64,000 nucleotides of DNA, from assembly GCF_048128805.1 (NCBI RefSeq), contig NC_136012.1:11717725-11781724 (forward strand). Reading direction: 5' to 3'. The DNA comes from Centroberyx gerrardi. Taxonomy: Eukaryota > Chordata > Actinopteri > Beryciformes > Berycidae. Below, one piece after another: positions 9,288 through 20,399 of this stretch. Under the pieces are notes generated by a model. That model made no database searches. It was not told the DNA's origin and worked only from the letters and a program-made list of their open reading frames with translations. Numbering within the stretch: position 1 is the stretch's first letter; each line of letters starts with the position of its first letter. Both the position numbers and the translations under genes were made by a program.

Positions 9288-12200
9288 CTAGTATTCCTCC
9301 GATATCGTGTCGGACAAAATGTTGCTGCTGGGGCTGGTTGCCATGGGAGCGTCGGTGGGGCCGCCCGGCACAGGTGGGGTGGGAGTGGTGGTGGAGGCCT
9401 GCTGGGAGAGCTGCAGCTTCTTCCGGTTTAACTTCCGTTCTTTGGCGCGCCTGTTCTGGAACCATATCTTCACCTGAACCACAGACAGATCAACATCAAT
9501 ATACACTATACACAGAATCTATCAGCGCTATGGCAACGAAGAGTCGCATGATAAAAACGGCATTGGATCGCCACTGGTTTTCATTGTAGCCTGTTAATAA
9601 AACAATTACTCTTTCTCACGCTTGCCTCTGTGCTATCTCTTACACTGTTATATATCATCAATGTGTGATGATCAATGAATTCCAGGAGGTATTTTGTAGT
9701 GAAGTGTTGTTATTTACTTTTCTGGTGGACCCACTTTCCCTCAAGCTGCCTCGTCTACTTCTACTCCAGTTAGTGATTTCCCACATGCCTGGACTTGTTG
9801 CATTCTGCTGTAGGTTTTATGTGTAAGAGAGAGAGCAACAGTGATGGTGATTGCATTGTAAGCGCAAGAGAGCGAGAGTTTCTTCTTCTTCTTTTTTCTA
9901 TTTCTGCATCTTCTACATTGGATTTCTCCCCGTGTGATTGTTGAATGTCGGTGCAAAACGGCGGCTGTAGAAAGAAGCCCTTGCTCTTTGATTGTGAGGG
10001 ACTGACACCAGAACCTGACGTTTACTGCTTATGATTTAGATAGCTGAAAAGTTTTTTGCTATTACAGTAAACTCCATTGTAGCAGTGCTGGAAGTATCTC
10101 AAAGTGACATCACATCGCTGTCTATGTTTAGCCAGTTATCCATGGAAGAAGAAAAATACACCACCAATCAACAAACATCGCCAACAATTGTATTTTTTTT
10201 AACAGTGTTAAAGTGTTTGAAGTCAGATTTTGTCCTTTCAGTTCTCTCCTATCTTTAACTGTCATCCGTCCAACTGACTCTCACCTGTTCCTCTGCTTCT
10301 CACCTGTCTCTCTTGCCAATTTCTCCACCTCTCCTGTGTTTTCCTCTCACCTGTCTCTCTTACCTATTTCTCCACCTCTCCACCTCTCCTGTGTGTGTTC
10401 TTCTCACCTGTCTCTCTTGCCAATTTCTCCACCTCTCCTGTGTGTTTTCCTCTCACCTGTCTCTCTTACCTATTTCTCCACCTCTCCGCCTCTCCTGTGT
10501 GTGTTCCTCTCACCTGTCTCTCTGAGAGGCTCAGGCCCTGCGACAGTTCGGTCTTCCTCCTGATGGTGATGTAGCGGCTGAACTGAAACTCCTTCTCCAG
10601 CTCCAGCCGCTGGTGGTCGGTGTACACCACCCGGTACTTGTCTTTAGTGCGAGTCTTCCCTCCTGGATCAGCAACAACAACAAGGCTGAATGAGTAAAGG
10701 AATGGATACCGGCTTGATTGATTGATGAATTGACTGAGTGGGTGCGTGTGAGTGGGTGAGTTCTTCCTTCTGTATGTGTGTTAGGTCTTCACTCCTAACA
10801 CGAACTAGAACAGTTAGTATTTCAGTGAGTCATGTTCAGACTGCTAATTTGAAGATGTCTGGTGCCACGTTCAAGTTCAGGCGCCGCTTAAAGCCTCATC
10901 AGCCCTATTAATCATGTGCACCACAGCTAATGCAAAGACTCCCCACAGCATTGCAACAGCGGCTCTCCTTATCGCTGTGAGTGGTGTTTACATAGGTGTT
11001 TACACAGGCAGCTATTCATTGACACGCATGTACACGCGCACACACTCTTGGGAAGGGAATGAGGGGTGAGTCAGTGTTATTGATCTGCAGGAGAAGTCGT
11101 GACTGCACCATGGGACGGCATTGATTGAGGCAGGACACACACGCACACACACACACACATACACACACACACATCAGTGAGGCCTGTGGATTCCCCCCGG
11201 TAGAGGAGATTCAGTTTGTCTCAACCAGACTTCCTGTACCGTCAGTGTTATCTAGCCATCTTGTCACCCTTCAGCACCCACCCAGTGGACAGAGAGGGTG
11301 GGGAGCGACACTTTGCAGACTCCGTGGCTTCCACTGTTAGCTTTGCATTGACATCTTACACCATGCTGGCGGAAGGGAGAAGTGTAAAGCCAGCGCTTGA
11401 TAATAATAATGACAATAACAGATATGCGTGTGTGTGGTCTGTCCCCCCTTTGTGCAATATGTTGAAACTGTTGCTGAATGTGTCAATGGAAATGTGTTTA
11501 ATTTCCTCTGTCATCTGTACCTACTCAAGAGCTGACATATCACTTTGTCATGTGACTGATAGAGGAAGTAGAGCTATTTTCATAAATTGTCAGATAATGT
11601 TTGAAAAATACATCAACTAGAAAATTCTTAAAGATAGTTATAGGGTAAGTGTTATAGATTACACCTTTCCTCCTAACCCATTAATATGTAGAAAATCTAA
11701 TTAACCCCATGTAGGTAGGCCTGTGGTGTGTTTGTATTGTGTTCACACTAATTATAACGCAAAAAAGGTTTGACAGGTCTTATCAACTGTTCGAACAACT
11801 TCAGATAAGCCCTGTAAGAGTTGTTTCTATGTCAAAGGAACTGTAAGAATCTCATAATACAAGTCTTAAATTTTCCATTGATATAATACAAGGATGAATT
11901 GTTATTGTATGCAAGTATGTCATTACAACATATATAATACACATCATATTGTGGGCCTTCTCTTGTCTAATGTTTTTTTTCTCCAGTATGTTCCATAATG
12001 AAGTGAAGCCCCACCTGAAACTGCCGGGTGCCCACTTTGTCTGACCCATTCATATGATTTCCTCCTGGAGGAGTTGGGGGAGTCCTGCCCGGGGGGGAAG
12101 CTGTAAGCGGTGAAAGACGCCCCTCCGGCGGCGGTAGGCATGCCGGTCAAGTCCGGGGAAGTGAAGCTGACCTGTACGCTGTTGGGACTTGACCCCGGGA

Positions 12201-12453
12201 AGCCGTGACCGTACGGTGAATACTCCTCCCGGGCCGCCGCGTAAGCCGGGGTCCAGGCACCTGTCGACGGGTTGTTATGGAGCAAGTCACCGACTCCCGG
12301 GACGTGATGATAACCGGTGAAATCTCCATACGGCGGCGGGATGTACTGATTGTTCAGTGACAATGTCTGCGCCGGGTGTCTCGCCGGGTGTGAGTTGGAG
12401 TACATGCCGGTGTCCTGGTCCGAAAGGTAGGCTTTAACTCTCAGGTGTATCAA
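9288..12453 (-). CDS. cdx1: Caudal-type homeobox transcription factor Cdx1
   Basis: Three minus-strand exons join in frame: 12015-12453, 10514-10662 and 9288-9473 (257 residues). Exon 1 encodes the Cdx N-terminal activation region ([10 protein letters not shown] at the start, [10 protein letters not shown] in the middle) and the YEW hexapeptide-like motif just before the splice. Exons 2 and 3 encode the homeodomain (about residues 150-211): [20 protein letters not shown], then [16 protein letters not shown], with the intron between Gln196 and Val197 exactly where Cdx genes have it. The C terminus has ASTTTPTPP and ends in EEY. Cdx factors bind TTTAT-type sites and control posterior Hox genes and intestinal fate. 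Position beside pdgfrb matches human CDX1. Whether it is the 1a or 1b fish duplicate is unresolved. Helix 2 is unusual (TELSQGLSL). The ATG at 12453 is the only in-frame start before the conserved block. Confidence 0.93.
10270..10523. repeat. Minisatellite built from the cdx1 exon-2 splice donor
   Basis: The 15-mer CTCACCTGTCTCTCT (minus strand AGAGAGACAG|GTGAG) occurs at 10299, 10346, 10403, 10452 and 10509. The last copy is the real donor of cdx1 exon 2. A variant copy lies near 10278. Spacings alternate 47, 57, 49 and 57 bases, so the higher-order unit is about 106 bases. Confidence 0.88.
11134..11174. repeat. (CA)n microsatellite in cdx1 intron 1
   Basis: About 40 bases of nearly uninterrupted CA dinucleotides with a few substitutions. 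No coding content. Confidence 0.85.
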
Positions 12454-12591
12454 TTAAACCTCCTCGCGCATATTATAGCCTAGTATTTATTCCCAGCAGG
12501 CTCTCGCGCTCTGTCTCCACTTCAGTCGAAGGTGCAGGCTAAGTAGTTATTGTTGGGCTACCTGTGGAGTAACTCTACACACCTTTATAGA

Positions 12592-12599
12592 TTTACTGC
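12592..12599 (-). promoter_or_regulatory. TATA-like box of cdx1
   Basis: The minus strand reads TATAAAGG about 140 bases upstream of the cdx1 start codon. A start site about 30 bases downstream would give a leader of roughly 110 bases. The motif is seen; its function is inferred from position. Confidence 0.45.
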
Positions 12600-12774
12600 T
12601 TAGGAGTTCAAAAGTATCATCATGACGTCAGGTTTTACCTGAGACCCACCTGGCTGCTCATGGCGACGTGAGTTCACTGACCCTAATTTACCCTGATCAT
12701 TTTGATAAGGGCACGTAAGGTGTGCGTGTATGGCAAACCGTTTTAACATTTAATCGAACCACACTCCTATCTGT

Positions 12775-13267
12775 AATTACATTTTAGATATCCATAATAG
12801 CATTTCTCCTAGTCAAAATTGTATTCTCACTAGTCAGAATGGTAATTAAAGATATCCACAATAACATTCTTACTAGTAGAAATTATATTTCAAGATATCA
12901 ACAACTTTGATTGTACTAGTCAAAACTAAATTTAAGATATCTAAAAATCCTTAAGTGCAAGTGTGGCCGTTTTAACATTTAATAGCTAGACTGGATATGT
13001 ATTGCAGATATGTGTAATTCAATTCTTCCTAGTCAAAAAGAACATATCAGATATCCACAATGACATTCTTCCTATCCACAATTGTAATTTCAGATATCCA
13101 CAACGTCATTTTACCTAGGACAAATGACGTCACTTTTGCCATTCATGTGTATTGGGCTTTCAATTTCAGATATCCACAATTGCATTTTTGATATCCAGAA
13201 TGAACATTATGGATATCTGCAATAGAATTCTTACTAGGAAAAACTTTCAGATATCTACAATCCAATT
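12775..13267. repeat. Degenerate GATATC/ACTAG satellite, left block
   Basis: Repeated cores AGATATCCACAAT and TTACTAGTCAAAAT alternate every 45-60 bases with heavy divergence. Both cores contain palindromes (GATATC, ACTAGT). The array resumes at 14062 after a transposon insertion. No coding content. Confidence 0.75.
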
Positions 13268-13275
13268 GTTACTAG

Positions 13276-14053
13276 CAGGGGTTAAAGTGGGATTTGGCAG
13301 GTGGGGGAACCCTGTTTCGGGGGGGGGGGGGGGGGTTGTAAGATACATAATTGGTTGGGGGGTCAGAAAAAAATAAAATTTCCTGCATTTCTACACCACC
13401 TAACCTCTTGGATTAAGTCAAGAAACAGCAACCCTGTATAATGTTAACCAAAAATGTTAAATTATGTTATATTACTAGATTTCAGCATTGAGGTGCTTAC
13501 ATTCATGATTTTGCATAGGCATACTAACCTAAAAACCTATTACTAGGAATCTTGAGAAAGCTTCAGAGCGACAGACACAGAGCGTCCCCGTAACCATAGC
13601 AACTCACTCTCACTCCTGCCTGCGTGCGCACGGCGCGAGAGGAGAGGGAGAGACGCAGAAGAGCCGCTGACTGAGATTACTCTGAGCACCATGCATGGGA
13701 ATAAATTACAATATAATAGATTTGTGTATATTTCTCGCTATTCAGATGGTCTGAATAACTCGCTGCTGCACGGTGCTGCTCTGCCTCGTCTCGTGCGCTG
13801 TCAGCGTCTCTTTTCACGCTGCGATGTTATCAGTTATGAATTTGTTTTTCACTGCGTGAGAAAATGGACTTGTGGCGTGAGAGCGTGTGAAAAATGTCAA
13901 TTGCGTGAGTCTCACGGTCAATGCGTGAGAGTTGGCAACCCTGTGAACAAGCTTGACATTATTATGTATGAAACTGCCAATCAGAATTATTTACTTATTA
14001 ATCGAAGGTGCCGGAACGCCGTTCCGGATCGTTCCGGCCCACTTTAACCCCTG
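13276..14053. mobile_element. Non-autonomous hAT-like DNA transposon
   Basis: The element starts with CAGGGGTTAAAGTGGG and ends with its exact reverse complement, a perfect 16-base terminal inverted repeat. It is flanked on both sides by GTTACTAG (13268-13275 and 14054-14061), an 8-base target duplication characteristic of hAT elements, as is a terminus beginning CAGGG. At 778 bp it cannot encode a transposase; the 118-codon frame inside is not recognisable. It includes a run of about 17 G near 13319 and several GCGTGAGA direct repeats near 13855-13930. It inserted into the GATATC satellite and split it. Confidence 0.85.
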
Positions 14054-14061
14054 GTTACTAG

Positions 14062-14285
14062 TCATAATTTTAATTTCAGATATCCAAAATGAAAAACCAT
14101 TCCAGATATCCATAATGTAATTTTGAATATCCAAAATACATTGTGACTAAATGTCATTACGGATATCCTCAATTGGCATTATGACTAGTAAAAATGCAAT
14201 TTCAGATATCTACAATTAGAATTATGACTAGAAACAATGCAATTGCAGATATCCACAAATGTATTGTGGATATCTGTTGACGGGT
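14062..14285. repeat. Degenerate GATATC/ACTAG satellite, right block
   Basis: Continuation of the array at 12775-13267, with the same AGATATCCACAA and TGACTAG cores, displaced by the 778-bp insertion. Confidence 0.75.
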
Positions 14286-15936
14286 AGATAGGAATGGTTT
14301 TTCATTTTCTCACTTTTGACACTGAACAAGCATTGTGGGTAGAGGATTCTAACAGCACTTAGGTCAACTCAAAATGCATGCTGACGTAAGTAATGCTAGC
14401 ATGGCAGCATGATCACATCATTTTTAGTATCCTATTCATATCCTAATTAATATTCTAGGTCAATATTAGATTAATGTAAATATGTTAATATTCCCATGAA
14501 ATACTTAGGCCTATAGATTCAAAATGTTATTTTATAATGTTAGGAGTGTGAACTGGTCAAGTTGAGCTCTGATAGTAAGACTGCTGGTAGCTGAAGTTAT
14601 CCCTCAGTGTTATGAGGAGTTTTACAGGTCTTTGAATGTGTCCCAGGATCAATAAGTGATGTGTCCTGGGACACATACAAAAATGTAGGCTATTATACTA
14701 GCAAAAGAAAAAAAACAACTAGTAGTTTAGAATCAAAACTAGTTTCTTATGTCTATAGAGGTTTATTAAAAAGGTTTATTAAGTAAGAAAAAATGTATCA
14801 ATCAATTTGATATGTTCCATGTAGCCTACAATTTTAAAGGCCTTGGTGAAAGTTGCTGAGCATTACTTCAAGATAAAGATATTCATTCTGATCTTGCTTT
14901 ATATTTCAGTGTTTATTGAAGTGTAATTGCTAGATTTGTATTAAAATGAATGTGTTTTACAATTGTTTACTTACATACGCCCATATTCTGCATGGCTGTA
15001 TTGGGACAATGTTTGTGCCAAAAAGGCGTATTTCACACTTTTGCCATTTTTAAAAAAGTTAACAAATATAATTCAACTTAAACTGTAGCAGTATTGTTTT
15101 TATAGTAATGCTCAATCTGATAACACAAAAAGTTAAAATATTGTGCTTAGTATGTGGTAACGGCAGCTGATCCAAGTTTGATCAAAATTTGTTTTGGCTC
15201 TCCTGTAAAATCTACTATAACGCACTTACGCCCCTTTGGCTCCAAGCCCTCGATATATGAGTTTATATCAAACTGAAACATTGGGTAATCTCTATTCTGA
15301 AATAAAAGAGGTGGGTAAAAAGTGAGTTTAGGTGGGTTTGTCTTACACTACTTCCCTGCTTAAAACGACCACATGATGGCAGCAAATAACTAAGCACTGG
15401 TAGATAATTTACCAGGCTGGACTCCCTTAGACACACCAACAGTCAGACTGATACCAACGGGCTCTTTAGGTGCCAAATATATTCTTCGTCCCAGTTGCTG
15501 GTGGTTTTAGACGCTTTGAGGTTGATGTAATACTCAAAATATTGCGTCATATATTCCACTTGTCAAAACTTACTGTTATCAAGCAAAGACACTCTTGCTC
15601 CATCTGTAAACAGGAAGGACAAGCGGTCATAAAAGATTCATGTCAGTATCTTAGTCAAAACATCCATTAACGACAATCAGCTGTTAGCATGAACCAGCCC
15701 AATGCTAATGGAGGTGAACCTGCTGCAGGCCTGGACTTTAAGGACAAGTGCACCATGATGAGTGCATCACACAAGCATCATGGTCCGCTGACCGTAACAC
15801 ACCAAGGGATTAGACTAAAGAGAATTAGACTAAGAAATGCATATGGTTTTAGCACTTATATCTCAGAGCATGTATTGTAGACATAAGAGTTACAATTGAC
15901 AAGCATTCTCTCTTCACACATGTGGACACACACACA

Positions 15937-15974
<38 letters not shown>

Positions 15975-18267
15975 GCCTTGAGTAAATCCAACTGTCTGAC
16001 CTTTACTCGCATCAAAAAATGTCTTCAAACATTCAAACCCCAGAAAGCTTGAAATATATCCTTATAGTTTAAATTTAAGGCACTTCCCTCCTGCTGTGCC
16101 AAAACTGAAAGCATGACCTTTCTATGACTGCCATAAATCTCCTAATATTTATCTAAATGAGGGGTTGCTATAGTGAGTAACCCATGTATAGAGCATCACA
16201 TAAACAGCGTCACTATAGGTCTCCTTGTAGTTGTCAAGACATTCAAGTGCATCTAAGGGGAACTAATAAGAGGCTTGTATCCTCTGTCAACCACTTCTAA
16301 CAGCTCACATGTGTCAGAAACAGTGTAATGAGCTGCTGTTGCTGCCCAGACAAACCCAATGCTTTCATCTTCCACAGCCAAGCTGCCTCTAAAGAGATAT
16401 TACAGTGTGCACAAGGGCTGCACAGTGCTTCACTAGTACCAATATCTGTGATACCAAACACTCTGCTGTACTGTGGTAGTCAAATATTGAAGAGTGTAGG
16501 ACTGCTTCAGTATTTTAATGTTATTCAACAAGTAGTGCTCAGCATTCTGTGGCATGGTGTCATGATACTCGACTTGGTGTGGTACTGAAATAAATGTAGA
16601 GTGAATATATAGAGTGAAGTTTACTCAGTGTGACAACTCACTGTCTCTAAACAGCCCTGACTTTTCCTAATTCATATTTGACCATAATGTATGACATACT
16701 GTATATTCACCCTCCATGTCTATAGATTGTGTTATGAATTGCCTAATTAATGGCAAGACAGCATATGCATTTTAATTTAAATGATGTCTACACTGACACT
16801 TGTTGTTTCAATGCAAATTTTAACCTCTGATCATGCCAGGGTGCATCAAGTGACGGGTCTGGATGCAAAAAAAATCAGATTTTTCTTTACTTACATTGCT
16901 ACTGAATCTTCAAAATCAGATTCGGATGTGGTCAGTTTCACATTGTGATTTGAATTCGACGTAGTCTGGACGCAAGCAAGCCACAATGTCAAAACAACAA
17001 TGTAAAGAGATGCAGAGGGAGAGAGGGAAAAGATAATGCAGATATAGATTTAAATAAATATGTTGAAATGACAAGTGTAACCATAGCCAGGGGCTTTTGA
17101 GCCGTCCTAGTATTCCCCTGGCTCAGTTTCAGGTTTGTGCCTCTAAGCCAAACCACTGACTCGTATCCTTTATCGCTAGAGCTTATAATGTATCTGAACC
17201 CAGATCAGACATTATATGGCTTCATCCATCTTCATCCATCAATGTTGATGCTGGGTTCAGCTCCAGGACCGGGCCTCGGCCCCGGTGTTTCCTGCCTCCG
17301 CCTCTCTCTGTGGCCTCTGGGGGCCCCTCGCTGTCAGGCGGAGAGAGATAACCTCTAGCTATATCTGAGACCCAGCGAAACACAAACACACGACCAGCGT
17401 ACGGGGCGGCAGCACTGGGTAGCTATGGCAACGAGCCAGATCAGGAGTGAGAGAAAGCCCCCATTTTGCTGTTCAAATAGGCTGAATAGGCTGGGTATTG
17501 TGGGAGAAGAATGGTGCGGAGTCCAGTTTGTTAAGTGGTTTGTTACTCTGTCAAGCTTTATGAATAAACAAGGACAGTTGCCAAATCTAAAACAATCGAC
17601 ACTCTCTCTTTTTCCCTTTCTCTGCCACTCTGAGATTCTTTGCCATTGTAGCAACATCGGTGCGCTCTAACCATCGGCAAAACCACGCAAAATGACAGAT
17701 GATGATAAAATGCGAGGCCCTCCCTAGACATGTGCGTCCCCCGTCCAGTTCATCTCTCTCTTTGCATTCTTAAAAATTAAAATATTTCTACTCAGTGCGT
17801 CCCCAGAGAGCTGTGGGTTGCTGGAGGATGTTTAGACAGGGTGTGTGTGCCTCTTCAGCTGATAAGGGAGTGTGTGTGTGGGAGTGTTTGCATTTGTGTG
17901 TTGGATGTGTACTATCACTGTCTATTATCTGTTATTGCTGCATTTTAATTGTCACTATCGAAAGGTGGCATATCGTTGTTAGCACTAGATACATGGGAGC
18001 AGGTTTATGGAGGTTTATTTACTGATTTAGAGTAGATTTATTGTAGTCCTAAACAAAGTGTGATATTGCTGCGGCAGCGGGGAGAGACGGTGAGGTGGGA
18101 CTGTCCTGTGTGGTGTCGATCCCCTCCTATCTAATAACTGGGCCTTCACTGGCTCTCTAATTACTGCTAGCAGGGCCTTTAGATGTGCCCTCGCAATTAG
18201 AGGAGAGCATGGTTACTGTCCAATTTACCCCCTCCTCATCTCTGTCCCACAGCCTCCCCCCCCCCCC

Positions 18268-18304
<37 letters not shown>

Positions 18305-18433
18305 CCAGAGAGAAAAGGCCTTAGTCAGCTGCAGGCTTGCGTTATGAATTTCAAGCTGGCCACTCATATCCTGGGAAAGGAAGAAATTAGGAAGAGGGCC
18401 AAGATTGAAAACAGACATGGACGCATTTGCATG

Positions 18434-18473
<40 letters not shown>

Positions 18474-19140
18474 GAGACAGAGAAAGACAGGAGGGGGTAC
18501 AGAGAGAGGGATAGAGGTGTTGTGTTATTTTATGTGCGTCTAAGAGAGAAAGAGAGGGAATGAAAGAAGAAGGAAAAGGAGATATAAAGTGTGAGAAAAA
18601 CAGACTTACTCAAGCTTTAAAAGCCTCCTGTGTTTTTTTTTTTTTTTTTTTTTTTTACCTCTTTCACACCTGATTTTTGGTAGAGTGATTATATAAGTGA
18701 GTTATTTTCCTGAGAAAGACACTTTCATGTTTGTGTCCAAAGCGGGCCGCCGTGAGCTCTGCCAAAACCTTTTCTCCCCCGGACCTCTCACTCACTCTCT
18801 CTCTCACTCGCTCTCTCAGTCTTTCTCTTTCCTTTTTTATTGTGCTTGTTGTTTTGTGGAGGGTTCGACGCGGTCCAGATTGCTGTTGCCAGTAGAGACT
18901 GTCTGAGCCGGTTCAGCTCAGCTACACCTCCTCTAGCTCGTCTAGCTGGCTCCATTCATAAACAAATCGCTCCGGCCCGGGACCCCTCCACTGCTACCTA
19001 AGAGCAACAAACACAACTTGATCTGTATTTTTTGAAGTTCTCTCCCCTCTGCCTCTTTCCCGGCTCGTTCCTTTGTTTTTTTCTTTTTTTTGAAACTTCC
19101 CTCCTTTTGCAACTCCCTCCCTCCCTCCTCCTCTCCCTCC
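14286..19140. other. Cdx1-pdgfrb intergenic region
   Basis: No exon recognised. It contains (CA)n at 15928-15971 and 18270-18302, (GT)n at 18438-18468, a T run at 18633-18656 and CT/CCCTCC-rich sequence at about 19090-19150. The two flanking genes are transcribed away from each other, so this 6.7-kb gap (12454-19140 as a whole) is where shared or separate promoters and enhancers should lie. I cannot point to a specific conserved element. Confidence 0.5.
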
Positions 19141-19338
19141 TCTCCCTCCTCACTCCTACTCTTCAGAGTTGCAGCAGAGCCGGACCACTGACACTCTCTT
19201 CTGTGTGAATCCGTCAGGGCAGGAGTGTGTGTGTATGTATGCGTGTGTGTGTGTGTGTGTCTCCATTGGGAGCGCTTTCACTTTTTTTTTTTAAACTTAC
19301 AGAACTCTTTGGGAGCAGTGGGCAGGCTTTTTTCAGAA

Positions 19339-19384
<46 letters not shown>

Positions 19385-19696
19385 GAGACCCCCATGGTGC
19401 TGTGATTTGACTAAACAAACAGCCGGGCTCGGAGCGGTTCCTCCTCCAGCGGACTCCCAGCACACCAGAGATTAACCTCCCAGCCCTCAGACCCCCGAAC
19501 ATCTGAGGGATCTATACGTCTACACCAGCAGCCCTCCTGCAGAGAGAGCCGGCTGGAAAGCTCTCCTCTGATTCCAGAAGGAGACCGGCCAGCGAAAACT
19601 TATCAGACAAGAAGAGGGAAAGAGAGGGAAACACACACACAGACACACACACACTCATCCTGAGAGACGTGTCTGTGCTCCAGGATAACGCTGAAG
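19140..19696 (+). other. pdgfrb: Putative non-coding first exon of pdgfrb
   Basis: A GC-richer block ends in GCTGAAG|GTAAGG, a strong splice donor at 19697. The pdgfrb start codon lies in a later exon whose acceptor is at 29576, so a non-coding leader exon is needed; mammalian PDGFRB has one too. The left limit is a guess because no TATA box is evident and the block contains (GT)n and (GA)n tracts at about 19239-19260 and 19338-19382. The implied first intron is 9.9 kb. Confidence 0.4.
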
Positions 19697-20357
19697 GTAA
19701 GGGGCCTTTGTTTTCTCGCACTCTCTTTTTCTTTCACTTTCAAGGTTTCTCGTTTTTAGTCGCGGCTGCCCGGCAGGTGCTGGCAGAAGTGAAGATGTAC
19801 CGCACAAGGCAAGGCGGTGAAAATTCACTTAGTCTGCATGGGGAGCCTGCCGTGACCGATTCAATTTCATAGCTGTCTGTCTCAGGATGGATGCACCTCA
19901 TCCCTACAGCGCTGGACTATTGGTCCATAGGTGTTGTTGATTTGAATTGATATGTTACTCAGATTTAAACTTACTCACAAAAACACCCAAAGCTGAATGA
20001 CAAATGGGTTTAACACAGATTCATGTCTGGTGCTGCCTTGTTTTTATTGTTGACATTGCTGCCAGTCAGCAGTGAGAATCTGCGTTTGTGGTATTTGTTG
20101 CCCACATACTTGAATGTGTACACATCAAGCATTACAATGTGAAAGGGTGTGAGCAACCTGTTCAAACATCAACATGGCGACGGCTTGAGTTGTCCTTTAC
20201 AACGCACACAACATTGGACCGCCACACTGACAGGCATCTCTTTACACACACACACACACACACACACATCTTTTTGGAGCCTTTTCACAGTGCAACTCTA
20301 ACAATGTTTATCTTCTCGCTAAGGAGAATACGTTTGACAAGGTGTCCTGGGGTCTGT

Positions 20358-20399
<42 letters not shown>

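Noticed and set aside
10270-10523. Possible CRISPR-like array in cdx1 intron 2
   Set aside because: The spacers are themselves repeats of each other and the context is a vertebrate gene; it is a minisatellite.
9288-12453. Assignment as cdx2 or cdx4
   Set aside because: The ASTTTPTPP...EEY C terminus and the pdgfrb neighbour favour cdx1, although the divergent homeodomain helix leaves some doubt.
13691-14047. 118-codon frame inside the hAT-like element
   Set aside because: It has no transposase motif and ends at the inverted repeat; the element is too short to be autonomous.
15689-15880. 63-codon ORF in the cdx1-pdgfrb gap
   Set aside because: No homology recognised, no splice support, and length expected by chance.
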